Assembly: GCA_030144725.1 (NCBI GenBank)
Contig: JASKMD010000026.1
Location: 11,152,616 to 11,216,615 of the forward strand
DNA from: Haematococcus lacustris
Lineage: Eukaryota; Chlorophyta; Chlorophyceae; Chlamydomonadales; Haematococcaceae
Reading direction: 5' to 3'
Length of the DNA: 64,000 nt
Below the pieces are notes generated by a model, which made no database searches, was not told the origin of the DNA, and saw only the letters and a list, made by a program, of their open reading frames with translations. The translations under genes and the position numbers were made by a program. The first letter of the stretch is position 1, and each line of letters starts with the position of its first letter. Below, piece by piece: positions 1 to 11,000 of the stretch.

Positions 1-871
1 GGGTGCGCCAGGCATGCATCAAGTTCAGGGAGGAGTTCTTGGCTGAGAGCATAGAGTGGAGCGATGCAGACATCAATGCAGTGTTTGCAGATCCTGTCAG
101 TGGTGCCAGCCCAGCAGTGCCCCAGTGTGTCAAGTACTTCAAGCGTGCAACGGGCAGGTCATGCACAGTGTGGACTACACCAAGGTCCATGTGCGTAACA
201 GCAACTGGGTAATGAACCAGTACTACCAGATCATACCCGGGCAATACACAGGGGAGCATGAGTTGGTTGCGGTGTGGGGGGAGGTACCATATGCATCACA
301 TATCCAGTTCTGGGTGCGGGTGGAGCACCCACACAAGCAGGGTGTTTTCCTGCGCCTGGCCATGGCACGACTGTACCGCACCACCCCTGTTCCACAGCTA
401 GACACGTTAGCGGTAGCACGAGGCACACCCCTTGCTGATGGCGACTCAGCAACAGCAGAGAAGCGGGTGCCAGCAAAAAGGAAGCAGCCTTCACGACCTA
501 CACAGCGCAGCAAGAAGCAGAAAGCAGATCAGCAGCCGGCTATAGTTCCTTCAGCTGCACCCCCAGGCACACAAGGTGATGGCCATGAGTCAGACAGCCA
601 GGGGGAGGAGGCCCCAACACAGGTCAGGCGTTCAGGGCGCAAGCCAAGCCAAAGGCAGCTTTACCAGGCTCCCCTTCCCACACCGGTGCGCCAGCAGCGC
701 TCACTTGTTGGCCGGCACCCATCCACTCTTTACTCAGCAGCTGGCCCTCACAACTGGTTTGCGGTAGATGGGGCTAAGCTCACACACCTGCTGGTGCCCT
801 TCTTCCCGCACAAGGAGGGTGGGGGAGACATGTACTTTGTTCCATTCAGCAACAAATCCATGGACAAGTAG
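1..871 (+). CDS. 3' end of an unidentified protein gene (5' end outside window)
   Basis: Function not recognised. Protein-like sequence runs in frame 3 over about bases 3-155 (acidic, with a CVKYFKR stretch). It then continues in frame 2 to the TAG ending at 871, so a one-base discontinuity or a very short intron lies near 145-165. The frame-2 part begins with a compact aromatic-rich segment (NQYYQIIPGQ, HIQFWVRVEHP) and continues into a basic low-complexity linker with KRK and KKQK clusters that could be nuclear localisation signals. It ends in a second compact segment (LLVPFFPHKEGG). The layout resembles C-terminal regions of large transposase-like proteins, but no catalytic motif is visible here. 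This could equally be a host gene. Confidence 0.4.
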
Positions 872-1344
872 GCAACAAGGGCATGCATGACTCACAGACA
901 TGTTGAATGACCTTGCAATGTCTGTCAATCATGGTGTAAGTATGAATGGCTCTTACAAGCTCCTTCGTCTATTACTTTGCGCGCCAGCACACGACATGAT
1001 TCATTCAAACATCTCATGAACACATCTCATGACCACAACTGTCAGCCGCCGAATCCCATGTGCTTGTACTAGTCGTCAAGACAAACAGAGTCACCATGAA
1101 AAGCAAAGGAACAATTAAAATATATGGCCTCTAAAACAGCTTAAGAATTGCCTACAGTACTGTAAATATCTACAGTACTGTACACCCCTACAGTACTGTA
1201 GACCTTTACAGTACTGTAGACATCTACAGTACTGTAGACATCTACAGTACTGTAGGTACCTCCACTCCAACTGCTCACACACTCAGAATTTCAACACGCG
1301 CCAAGTGGCGTTGGAGTCGCAAGGACAATCCGAGGCGAACCCCA
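872..1344. other. Intergenic stretch with palindrome array
   Basis: No coding region is supported. The only structure is the palindromic 18-bp array at 1152-1255, listed separately. The remainder is AT-richer than its surroundings and shows no recognisable motif. Confidence 0.6.
1152..1255. repeat. Six tandem 18-bp units, each a 14-bp perfect palindrome plus 4-bp spacer
   Basis: CTACAGTACTGTAG is its own reverse complement. Copies or near copies start at 1152, 1170, 1188, 1206, 1224 and 1242, an exact 18-bp step. The 4-bp spacers vary (AATA, ACCC, ACCT, ACAT). The first two copies have a changed last base and the fourth a changed first base. A related half-palindrome (CTGTACTGTAGATGTACAG) occurs just upstream of each Crypton-like gene start, for example near 36,100. 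Confidence 0.9.
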
Positions 1345-2892
1345 TCAAAAAACTACCCCCCTAGGATGTCGAATATTCGCGCTAATTTGCCTGAGTGTGT
1401 TGGCCAGCTTGCAGAGGGCGCAAGAGGCTGCTTGAGTACCGTCTATCCCTGTCATAAGGTTGTAACATGTGGTTCTAACCGTCGCTCTGATACGGCTAAG
1501 TAATTTCTTGTGCTTCTTGAGGCAACGTTTGGAATCCTTGATTGTTGGCTTTAGGGGGTGGTTCATGCGTTGATAGAGAGTGGTAAGCAAGTGTGTGCAT
1601 ATCAAAATGAGCATAAGCACATTCACCAGTTTGTCTTGTTGTCTTAAGATTATCCCGATGTGTGTGGGCTGTGGTCGTTGGTGAGGAGGATATGGTTGTT
1701 GGTGGATGTCTTGCATGTCAGCATGTATGTATAACATAACTGTGTCATACGGCTGGTCATGCCAACTTGCAGCGGTCAGGGCTGGCAGGTGGTGGTGGGG
1801 CTGAGCTGCATGTAGCTTGTCAGCCTGCATGTCATCATGTGTAGCTTGCATCGCTGTGTCATACGGCTGGTCATGCCAACCTGCAACGGTCAGGGCTGGC
1901 AGGTGGTGGTGGGGCTGAGCGGCCTGCATCTTGTCGGCCTGCATGTCAGCATGTGTAGCTTGCATCGCTGTGTCATATGGGTGGGCATGCCAACCTGCAG
2001 CGGTCAGGGCTGGCAGGTGGTGGTGGGGCTGAGCGGCATGTAGCTTGTCAGCCTGCGTGTCATCATGTGTAGCTTGCATCGCTGTGTCATACGGCTGGTC
2101 ATGCCAACCTGCAACGGTCAGGGCTGGCAGGTGGTGGTGGGGCTGAGCTGCATGTAGCTTGTCAGCCTGCATGTCAACATGTGTAGCTTGCATCGCTGTG
2201 TCATATGGGTGAGCATGCCAACCTGCAGCGGTCAGGGCTGGCAGGTGGTGGTGGGGCTGAGCGGCATGTAGCTTGTCAGCCTGCATGTCGACATGTGTAG
2301 CTTGCATCGCTGTGTCATACGGCTGGTCATGCCAACCTGCAACGGTCAGGGCTGGCAGGTGGTGGTGGGGCTGAGCGGCATGTAGCTTGTCGGCCAGCAT
2401 GTCAACTTGGACGGTTTGCTTCTCTGTGTGAGACAGCTGGTTGTGCCTGGCTGTAGCAGCGAGGACTGTAGGGTGGTGGTGATCCTTCATGCCATTGTGT
2501 ATAGCATGTAATTCTGTGTCAGGCGGCTGGATGTGCCTGCTTGTAGCAGCCAAGGCTGGTAGTTGAAATGCACCACGTCGTTTGACGGGGCTTGTATGTG
2601 GCAGATTGCTGTTGGGAGAATCCCAGTTGTAGTGGCACAGGGCCGCAGGTTGGCATATAGCCAACGCCATGTTTGCGCGGCTTTTAAAGACTTCTGGGCG
2701 GTGCTCAAGCTGCGGGGGGGTCTCAAAGGACCATGTCCCGATCGCAGCTCGGCACCGCCCAGCGCAGATCAGGCACAGAACAACGCATAAGACGATAAGC
2801 CACCGCCTGCTTCTACCTGCAGGCGCGTCCACCGTCATTGCTGCTGTCTGTCCACGGAGGTTACAACTCGGCTTTGGTGAATCGAAGCTCAT
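1345..2892 (-). CDS. Leader-region ORF of the inverted Dualen-type fragment
   Basis: An open 515-codon frame starts MSFDSPKP, like the plus copy's MSFESPKL. A basic patch (RSRRW) and a hydrophobic core ending LICAGRC follow, which resembles a signal peptide or N-terminal membrane anchor and is conserved between the two copies. The middle is six tandem 38-residue repeats (HHHLPALT, DQPYDTAMQATH), where the plus copy has about two decayed units. A second hydrophobic stretch (LMLILICTHLLTTLYQR) and a basic, Cys-rich segment (CALCKLA) follow, then an unrelated tail of about 20 residues. The tail begins where homology to the plus copy stops, so the frame ends by accident of rearrangement. The leader's function is unknown. 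Confidence 0.55.
   Translation of the reverse strand: MSFDSPKPSCNLRGQTAAMTVDAPAGRSRRWLIVLCVVLCLICAGRCRAAIGTWSFETPPQLEHRPEVFKSRANMALAICQPAALCHYNWDSPNSNLPHTSPVKRRGAFQLPALAATSRHIQPPDTELHAIHNGMKDHHHPTVLAATARHNQLSHTEKQTVQVDMLADKLHAAQPHHHLPALTVAGWHDQPYDTAMQATHVDMQADKLHAAQPHHHLPALTAAGWHAHPYDTAMQATHVDMQADKLHAAQPHHHLPALTVAGWHDQPYDTAMQATHDDTQADKLHAAQPHHHLPALTAAGWHAHPYDTAMQATHADMQADKMQAAQPHHHLPALTVAGWHDQPYDTAMQATHDDMQADKLHAAQPHHHLPALTAASWHDQPYDTVMLYIHADMQDIHQQPYPPHQRPQPTHIGIILRQQDKLVNVLMLILICTHLLTTLYQRMNHPLKPTIKDSKRCLKKHKKLLSRIRATVRTTCYNLMTGIDGTQAASCALCKLANTLRQISANIRHPRGVVF
1755..2405 (-). repeat. 114-bp coding tandem repeat, about six units
   Basis: Each unit encodes about 38 residues containing HHHLPALT, GWH and QPYDTAMQATH, ending near QADKLHAAQ. 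The units are nearly identical and keep the reading frame. The corresponding part of the plus-strand element (about 3950-4170) holds only two strongly diverged units. Confidence 0.9.
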
Positions 2893-2996
2893 TTGGAAGC
2901 TCTCAGCTTGCTCGTCACCGTCCTGCTAACAGGTCGTTGAGAACTGGCGTAGATGCTCCAGGAAATCGCTATCGAAATTTCAAACCGAAATTGTGA

Positions 2997-3363
2997 CAGC
3001 ACTGCAAACGGCAGCTGGACATGCCACACCTCATGGCTGCGCTGGGGGGGTCAGACCCGCAGTCGTGCAAAGAAGTAGCCGCCAAGGTGGTGCAGTGTGC
3101 CGCCCTGCGCATGGATGACGGGCATACTGACCCAGGTGTGTGGGACCCTCACTGCACGTGGCACCAGTTCCAACAGGACATCCAGGCCATGGCTGAGGGC
3201 AGCCCATGCAGCACCGGGTTGCGCCTCCACCTCGAGGTGTACTTCCTGGCATGTCCCACCTCCAATGCCCCGGTGGAGTCCTTGCTACAATTGCTGAAGC
3301 ATGGAGCTGGACGCTTCATGGAGCTGCCTGCGCTCCTAAAGCATATGTTCCTGCACACACATA
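2997..3363 (+). pseudogene. Upstream part of an unidentified ORF interrupted by the Dualen-type insertion
   Basis: The frame is open from 2997, immediately after the 5' boundary of the inverted fragment, with an ATG at 3021. It reads a plausible globular sequence (LHLEVYFLACPTSNAP, LLQLLKHGAGRF) up to the target-site duplication at 3348-3363. It resumes in the same phase downstream of the retrotransposon at 14283. The stop at 3366 is only formed by retrotransposon sequence. The family is not recognised. Because the frame opens exactly at the edge of the inverted fragment, it may have been hit twice. Confidence 0.55.
3348..3363. repeat. Left target-site duplication of the Dualen-type element
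   Basis: TTCCTGCACACACATA here matches 14283-14298 exactly. The first two T's may belong to the element's T-rich tail on the right side, so the true duplication is 14-16 bp. Confidence 0.85.
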
Positions 3364-3466
3364 TATAACTTTTGGTTTGAATTTTCGTCGCGATTTTCCG
3401 GAGCACCCTAGCTAGCTCTCCCTGTCCTGTTGGTAGGACGTGCTAGAGCAAGCGTAGAGCTTTGGA

Positions 3467-6400
3467 ATGAGCTTCGAATCACCTAAGTTGACCTCGTTGA
3501 CTGCCGTCGTTGGAGCCAGAGCGATGGAGCTAGATGGCAGGCGTAAGCTAGCTCTAGTTCTGCTACTCCTACTGATTTGCGCTGGGCGGTGCTGGGGCGG
3601 TGCGAGCATCGGTGGCAACAGCCACCCTTGCCGCCGCTTGTCAGACCGCCCAGGCACCGTGCGAGGGAAACCTCACGGTAGCTACGCAATCAGGGTCACG
3701 ACCAGGCCACTGGCCCAATACAACGCTAATCTTCAAGCCCTTACGGGCACTACCTTATCCCTCGCGGACATTTTTACACCACCTGCAGGCACACCGCTAC
3801 CAAAATACACCCTCAAGATAGCCAACGACAGTTCGGCCTTCAGCATGGGCGCCTGTGTGGCCCAGGACGCCCACTTTGAGCACCCTGAGCTACCAGCCCC
3901 GGCTGCTACAAACACAACTGCTATCCACAATGACCTGCCAGCCAGGCACAACCAACTGTTTGACACAGGGATGCAAGCCATCTATGTTAACATGCAGGCT
4001 GAAAAGAGACATGTAGCTCAGCTTTACTACCACCTGCCAGCCCTGGCTGTTGCAGCCTGGTACGACCAGCTAGCTGTAACTAAGATGCAAGCTTCTGATG
4101 CTGATATGGAGGCTGATATGGAGGGCAATGCTGCAAAGCCTTACCACCACCTGCCAGCCCTGACTGTCATGCCCAATACCCTCTGTCACATCACCAACAA
4201 CCACAACCCACATCACCACAACCACAACCCACATCACCAAGAACCACAACCCTCTGTTCACCAACAACTACAACCCACACACATTGGGACAACCATTAAA
4301 CAACATAACAGGCTAATGAACATGCTCATGCTTTTTGTTATATGCACGCACGTGCTAAACACACTATACCAACGCATAAGCCACCCCTTGCAGCCCACAA
4401 TCAAGGATTCCAAACGTTGCTTTAGGAAACACAAGAAACTAATCGCCCGTATCAGAGCGACGGTTAGGACCACTTGCTACAATCTCATGGCAGGGATAGA
4501 CGGCACCCAAGCATCCTCTTGTGCCCTCTGCAAGCTGGCCGACAGGTTTTACCTCTCTACGCATGGAGCCAACAGCAGCCATCCTTACACAGTCAGCCAG
4601 TTTAACAGCACACTGCATGTCTACTGCACCTACCAAATAGCAGCCAACAGGAATGGAAGAGAAAATAGCCCATGCACCATGGACCCCTTCTCTGCCGCCC
4701 GGGCTGTCTACGTGGCCTGGCTCCTGCTAGCCGCTGGGGATGTTGAAGTTAACCCCGGCCCAGCCCACTGTGAGGAGCACTACTCAGGAGCCAACCCTAA
4801 CCCCCTTTATTTTGAAGTACAAATAGATCGCAATTGTCAAGCCCACTCCCTTAACAATGCAGCTGGAAAGCATTGGGTAAAACCTAATGACCTCCACACT
4901 TTTTGGAAAGCCTGGCAAGATAGACTTTACGACGAAGGCGACAGAAAGGCGTGGTTGATTGCACGTGGCGACGGAGGTGCACTTAGCGACGAGGTCATCC
5001 ACCTCTACCTTCAGACACACTTCGGCCTCACTCTTACAAGCGTCGCCCAACTACACACCGCAGAGGACTGGAGCGACGACAAGTTTGAAACATTGGCGAT
5101 AACGTACGCCACCCTTAACTTCTTATGTAAAACGAACGGTCACAGCATGACAATTAGAAAACTTGGCGGCCTATGGAAGCTCCTAGACTCCAACAGCCCC
5201 AGTAAAGCAGCTATACCAATTCACAAGCTGTCGCCTCTCTACAAAACAACCTTCCACGAGATATTCGTCATTGAACCATACCCAGGAGCTACACCGACAC
5301 AAACCATAGCCCTAAGACGAGAAGGTATATGCCACATCATCAGTCATAAGGAAGACAACATACCCAGGTACACATTGCCAAACCCACCCCAGACCCTCCT
5401 TCCCCCATACATGGAGTGCCAGCATGATAACTGCTGCCTCGTACATGCCTTCAACATGGCCATGGGAGTCAAGCTGATAGACCATCAAGCAGCCATCAGG
5501 CATTGTAAGAACCTGACGGACCACCTGCAACAACTAGCGCAACAAGCCCGGGACATGGGGCTTGCAGTGAGAGCATTGCACACAAGCCATATCTACGACA
5601 AAGAAGGCAAATTCTCATTAGACACACTGAACCACTACCTCCACCGCACACATCACAATACCTATCTACACCCCGCCACCCAACCCCTCCCCCGAGGCAG
5701 CATCACACCCAGTAGGATCCTTAGTGCAATAACAGACACAGGTGCAACATGCACAAGCGCAATTATCCTCCTCTCATGCAGCGATGGCAAAGGCATCGGC
5801 CATGCGACTGCTATAAGGCACACCTCACAAGGATGGCTCTGGCTAGACTCGCTACGCCACGCACCACAACCGCTCAACACGCCCCTTGACTGGCATCGCC
5901 TTCAGGGCAGCCTGCTGACCATCACTGCAGGCAACGTAGAGCACACAACATTTGTCCGTAAAGAGATATGGATAGCAGACCCCCAGGCAGGCTACACACC
6001 TCAAGACCTAGCCGCACACCTCGCAGACCACACGACCCCCATAGACCTCACTACCATGACAGAAGCACATCAGACCAGAGCGACCACCCTGAACCCTAGA
6101 TCCAAGAGAACCAACCCCATGAACCCTACAACCAAACATACCAGACGCAGACAGGCAGCCCCAGCCCCAGCCCCAGCCCCAGCCCCAGCCCCAGCCCCAG
6201 CCCCAGCCCCAGCCCCAGCCCCAGCCCCAGCCCCAGCCCCAGCCCCAGCCCCAGCCCCAGCCCCAGCCCCAGCCCCAGCCCCAGCCCCAGCCCCAGCCCC
6301 AGCCCCAGCCCCAGCCCCAGCCCCAGCCCCAGCCCCAGCCCCAGCCCCAGCCCTAGCCCCAGCCCCAGCCCTAGCCCCAGCTCCAGCCCCAGCCCCAGCC

Positions 6401-8062
6401 CCAACCCCAGCCCCAGCCCCTCACCCCAACCTATCCCCACCCCAGGCAGCAGAGCCACCCCCCCCCAGCAAGCCCATGCAACAAGTGCCCCCCATGACAA
6501 AGAAGCGGCGCCTAGTCAGAGTTACCACTCACGACAACAACACCAAGCGCCAAATCCGCATCACCAACTTCTTCTCCCCGAAGACTCCCTCTGAACCATG
6601 TGCCACGCCCAGCACCAACAACAACACTCGTACAGGCCAGCCCGCCATCACAACGGTACCAACAACCACGCTTAACCCCAAACCCATACCCATCCTCAGC
6701 AACCTCACAATCAGCACACTCAACACACAAGGCCTCTACACAAAGAGACAAGACGCTACAGAGCTGATTCTGGAAGACAACCCAGACATTCTAGTACTCA
6801 CAGAGACCAAGATAGGCAGGAAGAGCAAGATGACGCCAAGATGGCTGCAAACAATGCTACGTGACTACACCTGGTGGCACAGCCACCACCACACCGCAGG
6901 AACCATCCTAGCTGTCAAGCGCTCCATAGCTGTGGCAACCGCAGCCAAAGCGGGCCCCGCTGACACTGCTGGGAGACTCGTCACAGCCACCCTGCAGCCC
7001 ACAAACTCCACGCCAGTCATCCTGATAGGTACCTACTGGCCATCAGGACACAGCGCAGCAGCGTCCTCAGCCCGCCACGCCATGCAAGACACCATAACAA
7101 CACTCCTAACCGCACACACATCACACCTCCCCCTAATGATAGGAGACATGAATGCCACCTGGCGGCCCAATGACAGGAGCAGCAACACCACCTACCCGCA
7201 GGACTTGGAGTACAGGGCCTTCTTGCACTCCCAGAACCTGCAGCCAGTGCAACAAGAAGATAGAAAAGCCACACACAGGCAATGGAAGGAGGCAGACGAA
7301 ACAGGCAAGCCACAAAACACTGACAGCCGCATTGACGACATCCTCACACGCAACAGCCCCGCAAAACCACGGCTGCTAGCCTGCGCAAGCAAATGGGGAG
7401 GCGGGCTCAGCGACCACCTACCCCTTACTATGGCCCTAGATATCACGTCCACTGGCCTCCACATACCTGCCATACCCACAATGCCGACCCTAAGACAGAC
7501 CTGCAAAAAAGCGCTCACAACTCCCGTCAGCAAAGAAGACCAGGAGAAGTACAAGCAAGCCTGCCAAGACACGAACAACAACATTCCACAGCTCCTAGCA
7601 AGACTGCAATTGACCTTGAGACCTGCTAAAGCAGCGGCACAAGCACACTATGCAGCCATCACCAACAGTTGCGCCAAATGTATCCACCAACTAACCCACA
7701 TCGATGGAATCAGTGCACCAATAGTTGTGAACGAGCTGGCCACCCATATGCACAATCTCCTGGACAGATGCCTCAAGGTGGCAATAGAAAACTGCCAAAC
7801 CAAAACCCATAATGCCACAGGACAACACTACCGGCTGCGAGGCTGCAACAAATTTAGAAGCCACAAGCGGCACACCCACCTATGGATCAAGCATGCACAG
7901 CACCACCTGAGTGACTACAAGGGGAGCACCATCACTGACGCACTAACACATGTGCCTCCCCTCCCCTCCTGCAAAATACCTACAGCGGCCAAGCAGACAG
8001 CACTAGACATCATACGGACGTACCACAAAGACGGTACCCCTCTCCACACTGCCGTAAACTAG
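3467..8062 (+). CDS. Dualen-type polyprotein, N-terminal part: leader, 2A, cysteine protease, APE endonuclease
   Basis: An open frame of 1,531 codons starts at ATG 3467, directly after the 5' UTR. Residues 20-45 form a basic-hydrophobic leader ending LICAGRC. A second hydrophobic segment lies near 285-305. Residues 424-432 read GDVEVNPGP, the 2A ribosome-skipping motif. A papain-like domain follows, with a Cys box near residue 650 ([16 protein letters not shown]) and a His/Asp box near 778 (GHATAIRH...WLDSL). Residues about 898-985 are Pro-Ala repeats. The APE domain spans about 1080-1320 with [27 protein letters not shown] and LSDHLPL, which carry the expected Asn, Glu, Asp/Asn and Asp/His catalytic residues. 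The APE nicks target DNA for reverse transcription. The stop at 8062 is caused by a frame shift, because the downstream reading frame is already open from upstream of 8,050. Confidence 0.9.
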   Translation: MSFESPKLTSLTAVVGARAMELDGRRKLALVLLLLLICAGRCWGGASIGGNSHPCRRLSDRPGTVRGKPHGSYAIRVTTRPLAQYNANLQALTGTTLSLADIFTPPAGTPLPKYTLKIANDSSAFSMGACVAQDAHFEHPELPAPAATNTTAIHNDLPARHNQLFDTGMQAIYVNMQAEKRHVAQLYYHLPALAVAAWYDQLAVTKMQASDADMEADMEGNAAKPYHHLPALTVMPNTLCHITNNHNPHHHNHNPHHQEPQPSVHQQLQPTHIGTTIKQHNRLMNMLMLFVICTHVLNTLYQRISHPLQPTIKDSKRCFRKHKKLIARIRATVRTTCYNLMAGIDGTQASSCALCKLADRFYLSTHGANSSHPYTVSQFNSTLHVYCTYQIAANRNGRENSPCTMDPFSAARAVYVAWLLLAAGDVEVNPGPAHCEEHYSGANPNPLYFEVQIDRNCQAHSLNNAAGKHWVKPNDLHTFWKAWQDRLYDEGDRKAWLIARGDGGALSDEVIHLYLQTHFGLTLTSVAQLHTAEDWSDDKFETLAITYATLNFLCKTNGHSMTIRKLGGLWKLLDSNSPSKAAIPIHKLSPLYKTTFHEIFVIEPYPGATPTQTIALRREGICHIISHKEDNIPRYTLPNPPQTLLPPYMECQHDNCCLVHAFNMAMGVKLIDHQAAIRHCKNLTDHLQQLAQQARDMGLAVRALHTSHIYDKEGKFSLDTLNHYLHRTHHNTYLHPATQPLPRGSITPSRILSAITDTGATCTSAIILLSCSDGKGIGHATAIRHTSQGWLWLDSLRHAPQPLNTPLDWHRLQGSLLTITAGNVEHTTFVRKEIWIADPQAGYTPQDLAAHLADHTTPIDLTTMTEAHQTRATTLNPRSKRTNPMNPTTKHTRRRQAAPAPAPAPAPAPAPAPAPAPAPAPAPAPAPAPAPAPAPAPAPAPAPAPAPAPAPAPAPAPAPAPALAPAPALAPAPAPAPAPTPAPAPHPNLSPPQAAEPPPPSKPMQQVPPMTKKRRLVRVTTHDNNTKRQIRITNFFSPKTPSEPCATPSTNNNTRTGQPAITTVPTTTLNPKPIPILSNLTISTLNTQGLYTKRQDATELILEDNPDILVLTETKIGRKSKMTPRWLQTMLRDYTWWHSHHHTAGTILAVKRSIAVATAAKAGPADTAGRLVTATLQPTNSTPVILIGTYWPSGHSAAASSARHAMQDTITTLLTAHTSHLPLMIGDMNATWRPNDRSSNTTYPQDLEYRAFLHSQNLQPVQQEDRKATHRQWKEADETGKPQNTDSRIDDILTRNSPAKPRLLACASKWGGGLSDHLPLTMALDITSTGLHIPAIPTMPTLRQTCKKALTTPVSKEDQEKYKQACQDTNNNIPQLLARLQLTLRPAKAAAQAHYAAITNSCAKCIHQLTHIDGISAPIVVNELATHMHNLLDRCLKVAIENCQTKTHNATGQHYRLRGCNKFRSHKRHTHLWIKHAQHHLSDYKGSTITDALTHVPPLPSCKIPTAAKQTALDIIRTYHKDGTPLHTAVN
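4709..4762 (+). other. 2A ribosome-skipping peptide in the retrotransposon polyprotein
   Basis: The in-frame sequence [14 protein letters not shown] matches the canonical D-V/I-E-x-N-P-G-P core exactly and is preceded by the usual hydrophobic run. Skipping would release a 431-residue leader protein ending in Gly and restart the rest of the polyprotein at Pro432. It lies precisely between the hydrophobic leader and the protease domain. 2A peptides are known from trypanosome and some invertebrate non-LTR elements. I know of none described in a Dualen element. Confidence 0.9.
6154..6420 (+). repeat. (CCAGCC)n hexanucleotide array encoding a Pro-Ala linker
   Basis: More than thirty near-perfect hexamers encode alternating Ala-Pro between the protease and the APE domain. 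Degenerate CCTAGCC and ACCCCAGC variants appear at the right end. It probably acts as a stiff linker and is prone to length change by slippage. Confidence 0.95.
8000..8060 (+). other. Single -1 frame discontinuity in the polyprotein
   Basis: The plus-2 frame ends at the TAG at 8060-8062, just after ...KDGTPLHT. The plus-1 frame is open through this stretch and continues [13 protein letters not shown]..., without a stop, into the reverse transcriptase. One missing base, or two extra, near 8,035-8,050 (a run of C's lies at 8037-8040) would make one polyprotein of about 3,540 residues. A programmed -1 shift cannot be excluded, but no classic slippery heptamer is obvious. Confidence 0.75.
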
Positions 8063-11000
8063 CCTACAAACACACAAAAACAGACCTACAATCCTACGAC
8101 AAAGAGCAGTCAGCTATCCATGCTGACAGACACCGAGCAGCGGCCCAGAAGCTCATTCACACCAAACCAAGGCTAGCAAACAAGGCCATCTTCCAACCAT
8201 CGAGCAGACGCCACACCATCACAGCCCTACACGATGACAGAAGTGGTGCGCTGGCAACAGACCCCACACACCTTGTGCAGGTAGCTGATCGCTACTTTAC
8301 ACGAACTTGGGCCGCCACAGGTAGCAAAACAGGGACATATCTACCAGAACACTGCCCTAGAAAGGCACCCTGGGAGCAGCCCAATGCCATTGACCGCTTC
8401 ACACTGAAGACCGGCGCCACCCAGCGAGAAGAGCCAAACCTGGAAGGCAACAGAGCAAAGAGGGCATGGCTTAACTCCACGATCCAGGACACTGCCACCT
8501 TCCACACCTGCCTAAAACAGCTCAGCAACGGCAAAGCACCAGGACCAGACGATATACCTAACGAGCTACTGAAAATGCTACCGGACGAAATCACGACCGC
8601 CATACACGACATGTTCACAATCCTATGGGCGACAGGCCTCACCCCCATCGGATGGAAGACTAGCAACACTGTGCTCATCTACAAAAACAAGGGGTCCGAG
8701 ACTGACCTAGCCAACTACAGACCCATCGGCCTTGCCAACACCCTCTACAAACTATGGACACGTATTATCACAGTGGCACTATACGAGTATGCCGAACAAC
8801 ACAACGTCCTTAGTAGCTGCCAGGCAGGCTTCCGCAGGCACCAAGACACTATGACCCAGCTGCAAAGCCTAGTCATGGCCCTCGAAGACGCCAAGATAAG
8901 CCAACAAGACATCTACGCACTCATCGTAGACTTCACCTCTGCCTTTAACACCACTGATCAGGATAAGACACTCTGGATCATGTATGACCTAGGCTTTCCC
9001 ACGGACGCCATCGAGGCAGTAAAAGATCTCTACACCGGGGCGAGCAGCACAGTACAGCTCACACCACAACTGAAAGGCCAACCTGTTCCTATCACACGAG
9101 GCACTATCCAAGGAGACTCTCTCTCCCCTCTACTATTCCTAATTTACATGGAGCCGCTCTTGCAATGGCTGCATGTTGGAGGCAGAGGGTATGAGCACGG
9201 CTGCCTCGATGCAACCCAGCAGCAGGACAACACTCTACGACATCAAAACAAACTGAGCAGCCTAGCCTTTGCAGACGACCTCATCATTCTCACCTCGTGC
9301 CTCTCCGACCTTAAGATCCAGGCGCATAAGCTCACAGAGTTCTCCACTTGGGGCAGCCTGCAAGTGTCAGGCAGCAAAACCAAAGTAACAGGCATATTAC
9401 ACCAAAAGGCCAAGACAAAAGTCTATGGCACAAATGACCCTACAGCCCAGGTGGCAGCCCAGCTCCATGGCCAGATTGAGGTGCAAGGGCAGGCCACTCA
9501 GTACCTCTCCCCCACCCAGCCCTTCCTGTACCTAGGTGTCAACATCACCATGACCCTGGACTGGAAGCACCAGCATAGACGCATGACTGACACCCTTCGC
9601 TGCAGACTTGAATGCCTCCGCACATCATACGCCTCACCTCGTCAGACCCTCCACATCGTAAGGACGGCGGTGGCCACCTGCTTAGCCTATGCTTTTCCAG
9701 TGACACCATGCTCGCCCACTGACCTAGAAACATGGGACAGCATGATCACCACAATGATCAAACGCAGGTTTGGTCTGTGGGTCAGCGCACCTAGCGCCAT
9801 GATCCGTGAAGATACAGACACCTTTGGCCTAGGATGCACCTCACTGGCAGTGGAATACAACAGCCGCTGCGTGAAGACACTATTGGAAGGACTCCAAGCG
9901 GAGGGCCGCTATGGCAAGGTCACCAGGTCCATGCTTGTCATGCAGATCACATACCTCTCGCAGCTGCTAGCCCAAAAGCCATCCAGACACCAGACTCAGA
10001 AGGAGCTGCAGAAATGCTCGCGCACTCGCCAGCTGCTCTGCGCCCACAACAGCTCCCTACAAGTGGCATTCAAAGGCACCACCATTGATCCCCCCCTGTT
10101 GGCACAGCTACAAGCTATACACACAGCATCAGTGCCCCAACCCCTAGACAAACACCACATTAGAGTGATGCGTGCCATAGTGGGCCCCCTCATTGCACTT
10201 GGCTTTTCTGGCCCCCACCAGCTCTTAGAAATGAAAGGCACCAACATCATATCAGGCAGAGAGTTGAAGGTCCTCGCCAAACAAAGGGGCAGGAGGGCAA
10301 CACACAAACACATTGTAGCCCTAAACCGCCTGCGCCTGCTGCTCCAGCTCGGCGAGGAACCCACCCCAGACCAACTGCAAGCCATCATGAACCACCGGGA
10401 CACCAACCTTGACCTGGACCTGAAACACAGGCAGACGCACCAGAGCATGGGAGGCCTCACAGCCTGCCAGTGGACTGACAAAAGCACATGCGCACTACCG
10501 GGGTGGAACTGGCAGGCCTCCATCGCCTCCAACCAAGTCATCCGCATTACCGACCTCTTCAACCAGCCTCAGAAACAGTCCACAGCTGCCCCACCACCCC
10601 ACACCACAAACACACAACCCACCGGTGCAACCATAGCCGACCTACAAAAACCTAGCAACAAGAGGCCAGCGCCAGACCCATTCTCTGACAATAAGAGCAT
10701 GGGCAGAGTAGCCCTACCTGACGCCACTGACATCCCTCTGCCACACCTGGACCCGACCCAACTATACACTTGGAAGGAGGACCAAGCCACAAGGGGCACA
10801 GCTAGCCACAGCCAATTGATGCTAAACCAGATGTTCAGGCACAGGGAGAAGATCAAGAAGGTCTTTGGCTGGCAGATTACTAACACCACACTTGGCCGGG
10901 ACTTACCTCCTAAAGCTGCAAGAAGGACGCACCAAAAGCAGAAAGCTAAAGAGGAAACCGATGTCACCATGCAACAGCAACACTGGGTAACGTGGCACCC

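Larger units (their letters stand above)
1345..2992 (-). mobile_element. 5' fragment of a Dualen-type retrotransposon, inverted
   Basis: The stretch just upstream of its ATG (2893-2992, read on the minus strand) matches the 5' UTR of the plus-strand element (3364-3466), sharing for example the motif around GGTTTGAA. The two elements are therefore head to head, about 370 bp apart. Similarity to the plus copy ends abruptly after the CALCKLA motif near base 1400, so the 2A peptide, both endonucleases and the reverse transcriptase are absent. A 5' piece without a 3' end is not the usual 5'-truncated product of target-primed reverse transcription. Confidence 0.75.

Noticed and set aside
6126..6500. 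Minus-strand Gly-Leu repeat frame
   Set aside because: Complement of the Ala-Pro hexamer array inside the retrotransposon ORF.
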